DNA of 64,000 nucleotides from an uncultured Bryobacterales bacterium (GTDB lineage Bacteria; Acidobacteriota; Terriglobia; Bryobacterales; Bryobacteraceae). Both the position numbers and the translations under genes were made by a program. Location: assembly GCA_937959285.1 (NCBI GenBank), contig CALGAR010000089.1, positions 1 to 64,000 of the forward strand. Direction: 5' to 3'. The notes under the pieces were generated by a model. That model saw nothing but the letters and a program-made list of their open reading frames with translations, did not search any database and had not been told where the DNA came from. Shown in pieces: positions 19,012-26,767 of this stretch (position 1 is the stretch's first letter; each line of letters opens with the position of its first letter).

Positions 19012-19017
19012 ATTGTA
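19012..19017 (-). promoter_or_regulatory. Candidate -10 element, S55 gene (leaderless)
   Basis: TACAAT on the minus strand is followed after 6 nt by the GTG at 19005. The 12-base stretch TACAATAGTGAA is repeated exactly in front of the CubicO gene at 50276. No convincing -35 is visible. Confidence 0.4.
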
Positions 19018-19095
19018 TCGCCCCGAGTGAAAGTTCTCCCCGGACTTGGCCCAATCTTGTGGCATTCTAAACTATTACTTCGCTAGCGAGGAACC

Positions 19096-19980
19096 ATGGC
19101 TGCTCCTGCAGATATCGTGACCAGAATCCGCAAGCACCCGGTGCCATGGATTTCGCTTGTTTGGTTTGCGTCCCTGCTGATCACAGCCTACGCACCGGTA
19201 CTTGCCCGGTTGGTCGATCAGTGGAACAGCGATGAAGACATGGGTCACGGGTTCTTTGTCCCGGTGCTTGCAGCTTACATCGCCTGGAAACGCAAGGATG
19301 AGGTTCTGGCCCAGCCAATTAAGCCAAACTACCTGGGGCTGCTCCTGGTGGTTTGGGGGGCTTTGCAGCTTCTCGTCGCGACGCTTGGGGCCGAACTGTT
19401 TCTGGCGCGGACGGCTTTCGTGATCTCTGTAGTCGGCTCCGTGTGGTTCATGGCAGGCACAGCCGTCCTACGGATTCTAGCCTTCCCCCTCTTCCTGCTC
19501 CTTTTTATGGTTCCTTTGCCGGCGATCATTTATAACCAGATCACATTCCCGCTTCAGTTGCTCGCAAGCCGGATCGCCGAAGTTGTGCTGAGTACATTAG
19601 GGATTCCGGTGCTGCGAGAGGGGAATGTTCTGGAACTGGCCAGCCAGAGACTCAACGTTGTTGAGGCGTGCAGCGGGATTCGCTCTCTGCTCTCCTTGTC
19701 ATTTCTTTCGCTGATTTACGGATACTTTACCGAAGACAGTAAGCGCATGCGAGCTTTGCTCTTCGTGTCGACGGTCCCGATCGCCATCCTGGCGAATTCC
19801 GGCCGGGTCACGTTGACAGGAATCCTAAGCGAATTTAAGCCGGAGCTGGCGCAGGGCTTTTTTCATACGGCGGAAGGCTGGGTGATTTTCATGACCGCCC
19901 TGATTTCTCTGATTGTCTTCCACCGTGTCTTGAGGCGGGTGATCAAGCTCGTTGGGGGAGGGGCCGAAAAGGATGCCTGA
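19096..19980 (+). CDS. Exosortase
   Basis: Exosortases are multi-pass membrane enzymes believed to process PEP-CTERM proteins during export with extracellular polysaccharide. The 294 residues form about eight hydrophobic segments and carry the catalytic triad: Cys192 in VEACSGIRSLLS, Arg237 in LANSGRVTLTG and His257 in GFFHTAEGWVIF. The gene is divergent from the S55 gene and overlaps epsI by 8 bp. A GAGG lies 4 nt before the ATG. No glycosyltransferase or PEP-CTERM candidate gene is in the window, so substrates must be encoded elsewhere. Confidence 0.93.
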   Translation: MAAPADIVTRIRKHPVPWISLVWFASLLITAYAPVLARLVDQWNSDEDMGHGFFVPVLAAYIAWKRKDEVLAQPIKPNYLGLLLVVWGALQLLVATLGAELFLARTAFVISVVGSVWFMAGTAVLRILAFPLFLLLFMVPLPAIIYNQITFPLQLLASRIAEVVLSTLGIPVLREGNVLELASQRLNVVEACSGIRSLLSLSFLSLIYGYFTEDSKRMRALLFVSTVPIAILANSGRVTLTGILSEFKPELAQGFFHTAEGWVIFMTALISLIVFHRVLRRVIKLVGGGAEKDA

Positions 19981-20623
19981 GTTTCTCCGGTCTCGCTCCG
20001 CCCGGATTCTGACGCTCGTGCTTGTGGTCCAATCCGCCGTGTTTTATGGCTTTTCGCGGCAGGAGGCAACGCCTTCCATTGCGCCGCTTTCCACTTTCCC
20101 CACTACTGTCGGTGATTGGAGCCTTTATCAAGAAGGCGTGATTGAGAAGGAGATTCTAGATGTGCTTCGTGCCGACGACATCCTCTCGCGCACGTACTAC
20201 AGCTCCTCCGGTCTCGCCAATCTCTTTATTGCTTTCTTTAAGAGCCAGCGAGCGGGACAGGCTCCGCATTCGCCGAAGAATTGCCTTCCCGGGAGCGGCT
20301 GGGTCCCGGAGCTTTCGGGAATAGTCAGCATCTCGGTTCCCGGCTCGGATCAGTCGATTGAAGTCAATCGCTACATCGTGCAGAAGGGCGACGAACGCAG
20401 TCTGGTGCTTTACTGGTACCAGTCACGCAATCGCGTCGTGGCGAATGAGTATGTCGCGAAGTTCTACGTAGTCGCCGACGCCATTCGCTACAACCGGACG
20501 GATACGGCTCTCGTGCGCGTCGTCATTCCTTTTACGGGTAGCGACCACGGCCCGGCCCTGCGGCTGGGCGAACAGTTTGTCCAGGCTGTCTTTCCACTGT
20601 TGAAAGCCGCTTTGCCTGGTTAG
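19973..20623 (+). CDS. epsI: Exosortase-associated protein EpsI
   Basis: The 216-residue product has one N-terminal hydrophobic helix (ARILTLVLVVQSAVFYGF), then a typical EpsI region: LSTFPTTVGDWSLY, the HSPKNCLPGSGW motif and VLYWYQSRNRVVANEY. EpsI domains are found fused to or next to exosortases; their function is not established. I chose the ATG at 19973 because GGGGGAG lies ~14 nt upstream and the family N-terminus starts there; a TTG at 19952 is less likely. The stop shares bases with the stop of the convergent S9 peptidase (TTAG). Confidence 0.9.
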   Translation: MPEFLRSRSARILTLVLVVQSAVFYGFSRQEATPSIAPLSTFPTTVGDWSLYQEGVIEKEILDVLRADDILSRTYYSSSGLANLFIAFFKSQRAGQAPHSPKNCLPGSGWVPELSGIVSISVPGSDQSIEVNRYIVQKGDERSLVLYWYQSRNRVVANEYVAKFYVVADAIRYNRTDTALVRVVIPFTGSDHGPALRLGEQFVQAVFPLLKAALPG

Positions 20624-22695
20624 TTGAGATACTTTTTCAGCCAGGCATGCAGCTCGTTGTAGAAAAAGCGGCTGTTTTCACCTTTCCTGATCCAGTGGTT
20701 CTCCTCCGGGAACACGATCAGCCGGCTCGGAATTTGCAGCCGCTGGAGTACGCTCCAGTTTTCGAGCGTCTGGTTCAGCGGCACCCGGAAGTCGTTTTCG
20801 CCCACGGTCAAGAGGATCGGCGTACGGAAGTTCTTTGCGAACCGGATCGGATTCTGCTCGCGCCAGACCCGGCCCTGTTCCCAGACCGGCCCGCCATTCA
20901 TCACCTCGCGGTGATAAATCGTGTCACTGGTTCCCCACTGTGATTCCAGGTTGATCAGTCCGGCGTGGCTGACGAGGCACTTGTACCGGGTTGTCGTGGC
21001 TTGCATCCAGTTCGCAAGGTGCCCGCCATAGCTTGCGCCGCCGGCAGCCTGCCGGGACCCATCGATGAACGGGAACCGGCGGATCGCTTCGTCGGCCGCT
21101 TCATTGATCTCCTTTGCAGGGCCCGCGAGCGGATCTCCCTGAATGTCCTGCGAGAACTTCTCGCCGAAGCCGGTCGAGCCCGTGTAGTTGGTCAGCAGGA
21201 CGACATAGCCGGGCTGGGCGATCAGGTGATAGTTCCAGCGAAGGAAGAAATGATCGCGCCACATTGTGTGGGGCCCGCCGTGCATCAGCACAAACAGAGG
21301 ATACTTTTTGTTCTCGTCAAAGGCCGGCGGCAGCGCGATCATGCTGTGAATCTTCTTTCCGTTGCTGGCAGTAAACCAGAAGTGCCGCAGAGGCTGCCAG
21401 TCGATTTCCGCCGCGCGAGCCGCATTGAAACTCGTCAATGCAGTGTGCGTTCCCTTGGCGGGATCGATTCGCACAACCTCAGCTGGATTCACTGCGGACT
21501 CCCAGTTTGCAATCAGCAGAGGTGCGGATGCCTTTGCGGGAATCGTCAAGTTTGTATAAACCCCGGATGACATGTCGAAGGCCAGCCCGCTGTCGCCGCC
21601 CTTCGCCGATGCGCGATAAACCTTTTCATGGCCGGCGTCCTCCGCCAGAAAGTAGACGGTGCTGCTATCCGGTGTGATGGCGTAGGAGGTAACGGACCGA
21701 TCGGTCTTTTCGGTGATGATGACAGGCGTTGTGGGATTAGGCCATGAGAACCTGGCGATTCGGTCGAGACTATACAGCTTTTCTCCGCTCCGGTTGTGTA
21801 ATGCGTAGAGTGATTTGCCGTCCGGGCTGAACGACGGCGACGCGTAGCTATCGGGACCGCTCGTCAGGGCCTGCGGTTCGCCGCCCTCGACCGAGACGCG
21901 GTACAGGTGAGTCGGGACATCGGCGTATGCGGCAGCGTCCCTGCGAGTGGTTGCAACGAAGACGATCGACTTGCCATCCGGCGCCCATACCGGCTGCAGA
22001 CTCTCGGAAGTGGATCCTCTGAGTCCTCCGAAGCCCGCCTCCGAGACCAGCTTGGTGCCGGCCAAAAGATCCTTAGCCGTGGCGCCCGGTTCCGCCGCCT
22101 GTACGAAGACGTGGACCTGGCGGTCATCCAGCCAGCGATCCCAGTACCGGATCGGAAAGCCGTCGTAGACTCTTGCCTTGTACTTGCGTGACTTGAGCTC
22201 CTCGGCGATCTTCCGGTTCGCGGCGTCGTCCCCAGCACCGGGATAGACCATGCTCGTGAACAGCAGTCTGCTACCGTCGGGGCTCCACCGAGGGGAAGCG
22301 GCGCCCGTAGAAAGGTTCGTAATGCGCTGCGCTTCTCCGCCAGCCGCCAGGTTCAGCACATAAATCTGCGATGCCTCGTCCTGGTCCCTTGTGGCTGAAA
22401 AAGCGATCCGTGTGCTATCCGGGCTCCACGCCACGTCGGATTCCTGGGCACGCGTGAAGGTGATTTGCCGGGGCTTTGAGGATCCGTCCGTAGGGACAAT
22501 CCAGAGATCCGACCTTTGCAGCTTCTCGTCGTAGTCGGGCTCGGTTACTGAAAAGACCACCCACTTCCCATTGGGACTGACCACCGGCGGCCCGACGCGT
22601 TTCATCAACCAGATTGCTTCGTGAGAAACAGGGGACTTGGCGAAAACCGGCGTAAGCAGCGCTACGACGGCTACCACAGTTCGGGCGATCCGCAT
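20620..22695 (-). CDS. Exported S9 family prolyl oligopeptidase / acylaminoacyl peptidase
   Basis: A 691-residue protein with signal peptide MRIARTVVAVVALLTPVFA. The N-terminal two thirds hold WD40-like PD40 propeller repeats (for example DVAWSPDSTRIAFSA, SPRWSPDGSRLLFTS). The C-terminal alpha/beta hydrolase carries the nucleophile in GGASYGGH, an aspartate in VGENDFRVP and the histidine in FPEENHWI. Family members cleave short peptides; a scavenging role in the periplasm is inferred. The ATG lies 6 nt after a TATAGT hexamer and has no Shine-Dalgarno sequence. Confidence 0.92.
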   Translation of the reverse strand: MRIARTVVAVVALLTPVFAKSPVSHEAIWLMKRVGPPVVSPNGKWVVFSVTEPDYDEKLQRSDLWIVPTDGSSKPRQITFTRAQESDVAWSPDSTRIAFSATRDQDEASQIYVLNLAAGGEAQRITNLSTGAASPRWSPDGSRLLFTSMVYPGAGDDAANRKIAEELKSRKYKARVYDGFPIRYWDRWLDDRQVHVFVQAAEPGATAKDLLAGTKLVSEAGFGGLRGSTSESLQPVWAPDGKSIVFVATTRRDAAAYADVPTHLYRVSVEGGEPQALTSGPDSYASPSFSPDGKSLYALHNRSGEKLYSLDRIARFSWPNPTTPVIITEKTDRSVTSYAITPDSSTVYFLAEDAGHEKVYRASAKGGDSGLAFDMSSGVYTNLTIPAKASAPLLIANWESAVNPAEVVRIDPAKGTHTALTSFNAARAAEIDWQPLRHFWFTASNGKKIHSMIALPPAFDENKKYPLFVLMHGGPHTMWRDHFFLRWNYHLIAQPGYVVLLTNYTGSTGFGEKFSQDIQGDPLAGPAKEINEAADEAIRRFPFIDGSRQAAGGASYGGHLANWMQATTTRYKCLVSHAGLINLESQWGTSDTIYHREVMNGGPVWEQGRVWREQNPIRFAKNFRTPILLTVGENDFRVPLNQTLENWSVLQRLQIPSRLIVFPEENHWIRKGENSRFFYNELHAWLKKYLN

Positions 22696-22701
22696 ATTTC
22701 G

Positions 22702-22707
22702 ACTATA
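22702..22707 (-). promoter_or_regulatory. Candidate -10 element, S9 peptidase gene (leaderless)
   Basis: TATAGT on the minus strand ends 6 nt before the ATG at 22695, so the expected transcription start would coincide with the start codon. No clear -35 hexamer is visible. Confidence 0.35.
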
Positions 22708-22733
22708 ACAGCGGTTTCGCTATGGTAATTGCA

Positions 22734-22739
22734 TACAAT
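22734..22739 (+). promoter_or_regulatory. Candidate -10 element, Tat aminotransferase gene
   Basis: TACAAT stands 19 nt before the ATG at 22759, with GGAGG at 22749-22753 in between. This would give a short conventional leader. The -35 region is not recognisable. Confidence 0.35.
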
Positions 22740-22758
22740 GTGTGGGACGGAGGTTGCG

Positions 22759-24015
22759 ATGAAACGACGCGAAATGTTGGGCGCCGCTGCTCTGCTGGGT
22801 GCAGTCGCTCCCCGGATTGTGCGTGCCGCCGCGCCTCTGCCCGATACCAGGTTGTTCGAGCGAGAGCCGGAGCGGTACTGGAGCCGGATCCGGAAGGAAC
22901 AGTTTTTTCTGCCGGAGTGGCGAGTATTTCTAAATAACGGCAGTCTCGGCGTAACGCCCAAGCCCGTCGTGGCTGCGATGGCGGAATATATGGAGCGCTC
23001 GGCGGGCCTGCTCATGGATGAGTATCCGCGATGGGGTTATGAGACGCTCGACGAGCACCGTGGGGAAATGGCGGCGTTTCTCGGCTGCAAGAAGGAAGAG
23101 CTCGCCTTCATGCACAATGCGACCGAGGCGCTCAGCACCATTGCCGGCGGCCTCGATCTCCGCCCCGGCGACGAAGTCGTGCTCACGAACCAGGAACATC
23201 CCAGCGGCCGATCACCGTGGCTGATGAAGCAGGCGCGCTATGGAATCTCGGTGCGGGAAGTGCCGATTCCTCTACCGCCGAAGAGCCCGGAGCAACTGGC
23301 GGATGTGATGATTTCGGCAATCGGACCACGGACGCGGGTCCTTGCCTTTAGCGGCATACTCAGCGCCACGGGGATTGTCATGCCGGTGCGCCAGATCTGC
23401 GATACCGCCAGAGCGAAGGGCGTGATCACCGTGGTCGATGGGGCGCACATGAACGGCCAGATCCCAGTGAAGCTCTCGGATCTCGGCTGCGACTTCTATG
23501 CGGGCAGCCCGCATAAATGGATGTTTGCTCCCGCCGGATGCGGCATCCTTTATGTCCGCGAGGAGATGCAGGATCGCCTCTGGCCGAATACGGTGACCGG
23601 GAATTGGGACAACGCGAAGTTACAAGCCGCGCGATTCATGATGGTGGGCACCAACAACCGCGCGATCTTCGAAGGCATGATTGCGGGGCTTCGCTTCTTC
23701 AAGCAGATTGGAGAGGAGCGCATCTACAGCCGGATTCATCAACTGGCGCAGAGCGCCCGGGCGAAGGCTGCTCGCTTGCCCTACCTTGAACTCCTCACGC
23801 CCGACGATGATCGCATGTACGGAGCGCTTGTGACGTTTCGCCTTCCGAAGGAGGCCGATCTGACGGCGCTCTGGAAGACGTGCAAGGAGAAAAGGATCTG
23901 GACGATACAAAGTCCTCAGCTTCGCCTCTCGACGCACATCCACACGCGCCCGCAGGATCTCGACGTATTTTTCGATGTGCTTGAGTCGACCGTTGGCCGT
24001 CAGGGCAGAGCGTAG
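22759..24015 (+). CDS. Tat-exported class V aminotransferase-like PLP enzyme
   Basis: The start at 22759 is set by GGAGG 5 nt upstream and gives 418 residues beginning with a twin-arginine signal (MKRREMLGAAALLGA, then A-P-R-I-V-R-A-A). The mature part is a class V aminotransferase of the isopenicillin-N epimerase/cysteine desulfurase-like group: FLNNGSLGVTPKPV, MHNATEAL, the aspartate VVDGAHMNGQ and the PLP lysine in GSPHKWMFAPAG. Export by Tat fits a protein folded around a cofactor. The substrate is not predictable. It ends 9 bp before the convergent methyltransferase. Confidence 0.88.
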   Translation: MKRREMLGAAALLGAVAPRIVRAAAPLPDTRLFEREPERYWSRIRKEQFFLPEWRVFLNNGSLGVTPKPVVAAMAEYMERSAGLLMDEYPRWGYETLDEHRGEMAAFLGCKKEELAFMHNATEALSTIAGGLDLRPGDEVVLTNQEHPSGRSPWLMKQARYGISVREVPIPLPPKSPEQLADVMISAIGPRTRVLAFSGILSATGIVMPVRQICDTARAKGVITVVDGAHMNGQIPVKLSDLGCDFYAGSPHKWMFAPAGCGILYVREEMQDRLWPNTVTGNWDNAKLQAARFMMVGTNNRAIFEGMIAGLRFFKQIGEERIYSRIHQLAQSARAKAARLPYLELLTPDDDRMYGALVTFRLPKEADLTALWKTCKEKRIWTIQSPQLRLSTHIHTRPQDLDVFFDVLESTVGRQGRA

Positions 24016-24024
24016 ATGCCGCAC

Positions 24025-24999
24025 TTAAGCCGCGCTGCCAATGCGGTAAATCATCTCGATCCACGGGCCCGCCAAAGCACCCGGGCTTATAGCGGCATGA
24101 ACGTGCCGGTGCACAACCAGCTTGCTCACCGCCTCCTGCTCCTCGATGACTCTTTGATCCAGATCGGGGAAGGGCATCGTAATCAGTTCCGAGTTGAAGC
24201 CCTGGACGGGAAGGAAGCCGGCTCTGGCCAGGAGTAAATTCAATGTGCCGACCGTATGGCCGGTCAAATACGGGAAGCCGAGCAGATTGTTATAACCGAG
24301 AGCACGGCGAATCGTGGCGTCCCCGGATCGCCGGAAGGAGATGTAGAAGAGGGCGTTTGGCACGCGAATGACCAGCAGTCCGTGGCGTTTCAGAGCCCTT
24401 CGCACGTGGAGCAGCGTCGTAAGCGGATCGGGTAGCTGTTCGAAGCAATTCCAGATGAACACGGCGTCGAAGCGGCGGCCGCGGAGCGGCGCTTCTTCGA
24501 GGATTGCCCGGTGTACGGAACACCCCTGAGCCTTCACAAAATTCGTAATGTCCTTGCAGATATCCAGGCCGCAGGGGCGCCAGCTCCGCTCTTCGGCTGC
24601 CTGCAGAAATGCGCCCACGTGGCAGCAAACTTCGAGGACCTCCGCGTTCGGCGGGAGGAGACTTTGGTAAGCTTGCAGCTTCTCGCGGAAGGAAGTGACG
24701 TAGCGCGGGAGAAGGTGCTTGAGCAGATCGAAGTCATGCCGGTCCTCCTCGTACGTCCTCGCGTGTTTGAAATCGGACTCATCGCGGCGCAGCAAGCCGC
24801 AATGAGCGCATACGAGGATGGCGCAGGGGAAACCGTGCACGAAATCGAGCAGATCCTTCCTCTCGGCTGAGGCGAGACGACGCCGGGCGCGGGCTGTGAC
24901 GAAACGCTCCCTTTCGCAGACTTCGTGTCCGACGCTGGAGGCGTCGAGTGCGAGATGGAAGGAGTACGCGCCGCAGGCCGCGCATTGCCTGCGAGTCAT
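24025..24999 (-). CDS. SAM-dependent methyltransferase with N-terminal zinc-ribbon-like cysteines
   Basis: This 324-residue protein starts with C-x2-C (CAACGAY) and has a second pair (CAHCGLL) near residue 65, a probable zinc-binding module. Residues ~120-235 are a class I methyltransferase: VLEVCCHVGAFL as motif I, a GLDI acidic end, FDAVFIWNCFEQLPDP and a RALKRHGLLVIRVPN strand. Motif I is unusual, with Cys-Cys-His where Gly-x-Gly is normal. The arrangement resembles methyltransferases acting on sugars or polyketides, but the target is unknown. Confidence 0.82.
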   Translation of the reverse strand: MTRRQCAACGAYSFHLALDASSVGHEVCERERFVTARARRRLASAERKDLLDFVHGFPCAILVCAHCGLLRRDESDFKHARTYEEDRHDFDLLKHLLPRYVTSFREKLQAYQSLLPPNAEVLEVCCHVGAFLQAAEERSWRPCGLDICKDITNFVKAQGCSVHRAILEEAPLRGRRFDAVFIWNCFEQLPDPLTTLLHVRRALKRHGLLVIRVPNALFYISFRRSGDATIRRALGYNNLLGFPYLTGHTVGTLNLLLARAGFLPVQGFNSELITMPFPDLDQRVIEEQEAVSKLVVHRHVHAAISPGALAGPWIEMIYRIGSAA

Positions 25000-25041
25000 C
25001 CTTGGCCTCCAGCAGGTTGGACTGCCCCCGGAGGCCGCAGG

Positions 25042-25938
25042 CTACACCGTAAGCGCCTGCTTCGAGGATTCGCGCACCTCGATGAGGCCGTCGTGTACGC
25101 GCACGTCCAGTGTAGGAATCGGGTGTGTGGAAGGCCCCCGCTCGACCTTGCCGCTTCTTAAGGAGAACATTGAGCCGTGCCACGGACACTGAACGCAACC
25201 ATCGACAATCCTTCCTTCCGAGAGAGGGCCGCCAAGGTGGGGGCACACTTCCGCAGCCGCATAGATTGTGCCGTTCACCCTGGCCAGCAAAATGCGGCCT
25301 TGCGGTGGCCCGACGCGTTTGAGCTCGCCTTCGGCGAGATCTGCTTCTCGCAAGACAGGCATAAAGTCCTTGGGGAACGTCTGGCCGGCGGTATGGTTGA
25401 CGCCCACCTGATGCTCGTACACAAGTTCCCCGCCAAGGTAGGCGGATGCGAGCATTACGCCGAGTCCCGCCCAGGAAAGCTTCCGGGCCTGGCCGCGCTC
25501 GCCGTTCCGGCGGCGCATGATAAAGGAGGCGCTATACAGACCCAGAGCAGACACATTGAGTAGTGCGTGGACCAGACCCAATCTCCGGGCGCCTCCGTCC
25601 GTTGCATGCCAGTCCGCGAGTCCTGACAGGGCAGCCAGCACGGCTCCGGCGATACCGATGCCAATGGCTGTATCCGCGGCTTGGCCGTGTTTCGTGTTCC
25701 CGGTGGCTTCCTCCAATGCGTCCATGATGCCCGCTGTCGCCCATGCTCCCACCGGGAGGTCAACCAGAGCGACGTGCAGCGGATGTCCCAACCATGTTCC
25801 GTGGAGAAAATTGAGCGCCTTTTGGCCGGATTCGCCGGCCGATCGGAAGGCCGCGTCCACTCCCTTCTGCAGGAGATTCGCCGCCGGTTCGAGCCATTCC
25901 TGGCTCTCAATCAGTTCGAGTGCTGCATTCTCTGCCAT
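25042..25938 (-). CDS. DUF2231 membrane domain fused to Rieske [2Fe-2S] ferredoxin
   Basis: The first ~175 of 298 residues form a DUF2231-type membrane domain (four hydrophobic segments; FLHGTWLGHPLHVALVDLPVGAW). The C-terminal ~100 residues are a Rieske ferredoxin with ligands in CPHLGGPLSEG and CPWHGSMF (C-x-H ... C-x2-H). Soluble Rieske modules of this kind usually feed electrons to oxygenases or act in unknown redox steps; a membrane-tethered redox carrier is inferred. Its start faces the udgX stop 67 bp upstream. Confidence 0.87.
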   Translation of the reverse strand: MAENAALELIESQEWLEPAANLLQKGVDAAFRSAGESGQKALNFLHGTWLGHPLHVALVDLPVGAWATAGIMDALEEATGNTKHGQAADTAIGIGIAGAVLAALSGLADWHATDGGARRLGLVHALLNVSALGLYSASFIMRRRNGERGQARKLSWAGLGVMLASAYLGGELVYEHQVGVNHTAGQTFPKDFMPVLREADLAEGELKRVGPPQGRILLARVNGTIYAAAEVCPHLGGPLSEGRIVDGCVQCPWHGSMFSLRSGKVERGPSTHPIPTLDVRVHDGLIEVRESSKQALTV

Positions 25939-26004
25939 AGGTGAGCCCGCCTTCGTAGATGCGGCCGTTTGAGATTGATGTCGGCAATTTCGCAGAGAAC
26001 GCGA

Positions 26005-26652
26005 TTAAGTCGACGGGACGGGGCTCCGGAGAAGGCGAGCCGCCACCTTGAGATCTCCTACAAACCTCATGAACTCCTCACGGCGTTGGCCCGCCTCGCC
26101 AAGCCGCAACAGGGAGGACGGATGAACAGTGGCAACGACCCGTCCCCAAGGGTGCGGAATGACCTGACCCCGCTGCAAGGTCAGGCGGAACGTCTTCCCG
26201 AGAACCGCATGGGACGCCGTCACGCCCAGGCAGACGATGACTTCGGGCTGGATGACTCCGATTTCCGCTTCAAGCCAAGGCTTACAGGCCGCTACTTCAG
26301 CGGCCGTCGGCGTCTTGTGGATCCTCCTCTTTCCACGCGGCTCGCTCTTGAAGTGCTTGACGGTGTTCGTCACATAAGTCAGCGACCGGTCGATTCCTGC
26401 CTGCTCCAAGGCCTTATCGAGTACGCGTCCGGCGGGACCGACGAAGGGTTGGCCTAGGCGGTCCTCATAATCGCCTGGCTGCTCGCCCACAAGCATGAGC
26501 CGGGCCTCGGCCGAACCAGCGCCGAAGACAGTCTGGGTGGCGTTCTTATAGAGATCGCACCCCTGGCAGCCTTTCGATGCTTCAATCAGCTCGGGCAGTG
26601 TCGGATTCGGCGGCACCCAAAGGGCGGCCGATCTATCACTTTTCTTCGCCAT
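26005..26652 (-). CDS. udgX: Uracil-DNA glycosylase, UdgX type (family 4-like, Fe-S)
   Basis: The product matches the UdgX subgroup. It has the GEQPGDYED motif, FVGPAGRVLD, TNTVKHFK, the diagnostic KRRIH loop (His near residue 112) followed by KTPTA, and the VHPSSLLR motif. Cysteines at C-x2-C and two later positions fit the Fe-S cluster. In Mycobacterium smegmatis UdgX the His of KRRIH attacks the abasic sugar and leaves the enzyme covalently bound to uracil-containing DNA. I chose the ATG at 26652 (215 residues); a TTG at 26694 adds 14 residues with no family character. Confidence 0.9.
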   Translation of the reverse strand: MAKKSDRSAALWVPPNPTLPELIEASKGCQGCDLYKNATQTVFGAGSAEARLMLVGEQPGDYEDRLGQPFVGPAGRVLDKALEQAGIDRSLTYVTNTVKHFKSEPRGKRRIHKTPTAAEVAACKPWLEAEIGVIQPEVIVCLGVTASHAVLGKTFRLTLQRGQVIPHPWGRVVATVHPSSLLRLGEAGQRREEFMRFVGDLKVAARLLRSPVPST

Positions 26653-26767
26653 TCCGGTAAGAATTACCCGTCCGTCAGTTTGCGTGGCGCACAAAAGCCC
26701 AGTAATTCGCCCACAAATCCCTCTGGCACTCTTCGTGCCACTCTAAATCGCGGCAAGGAAAATCCCA

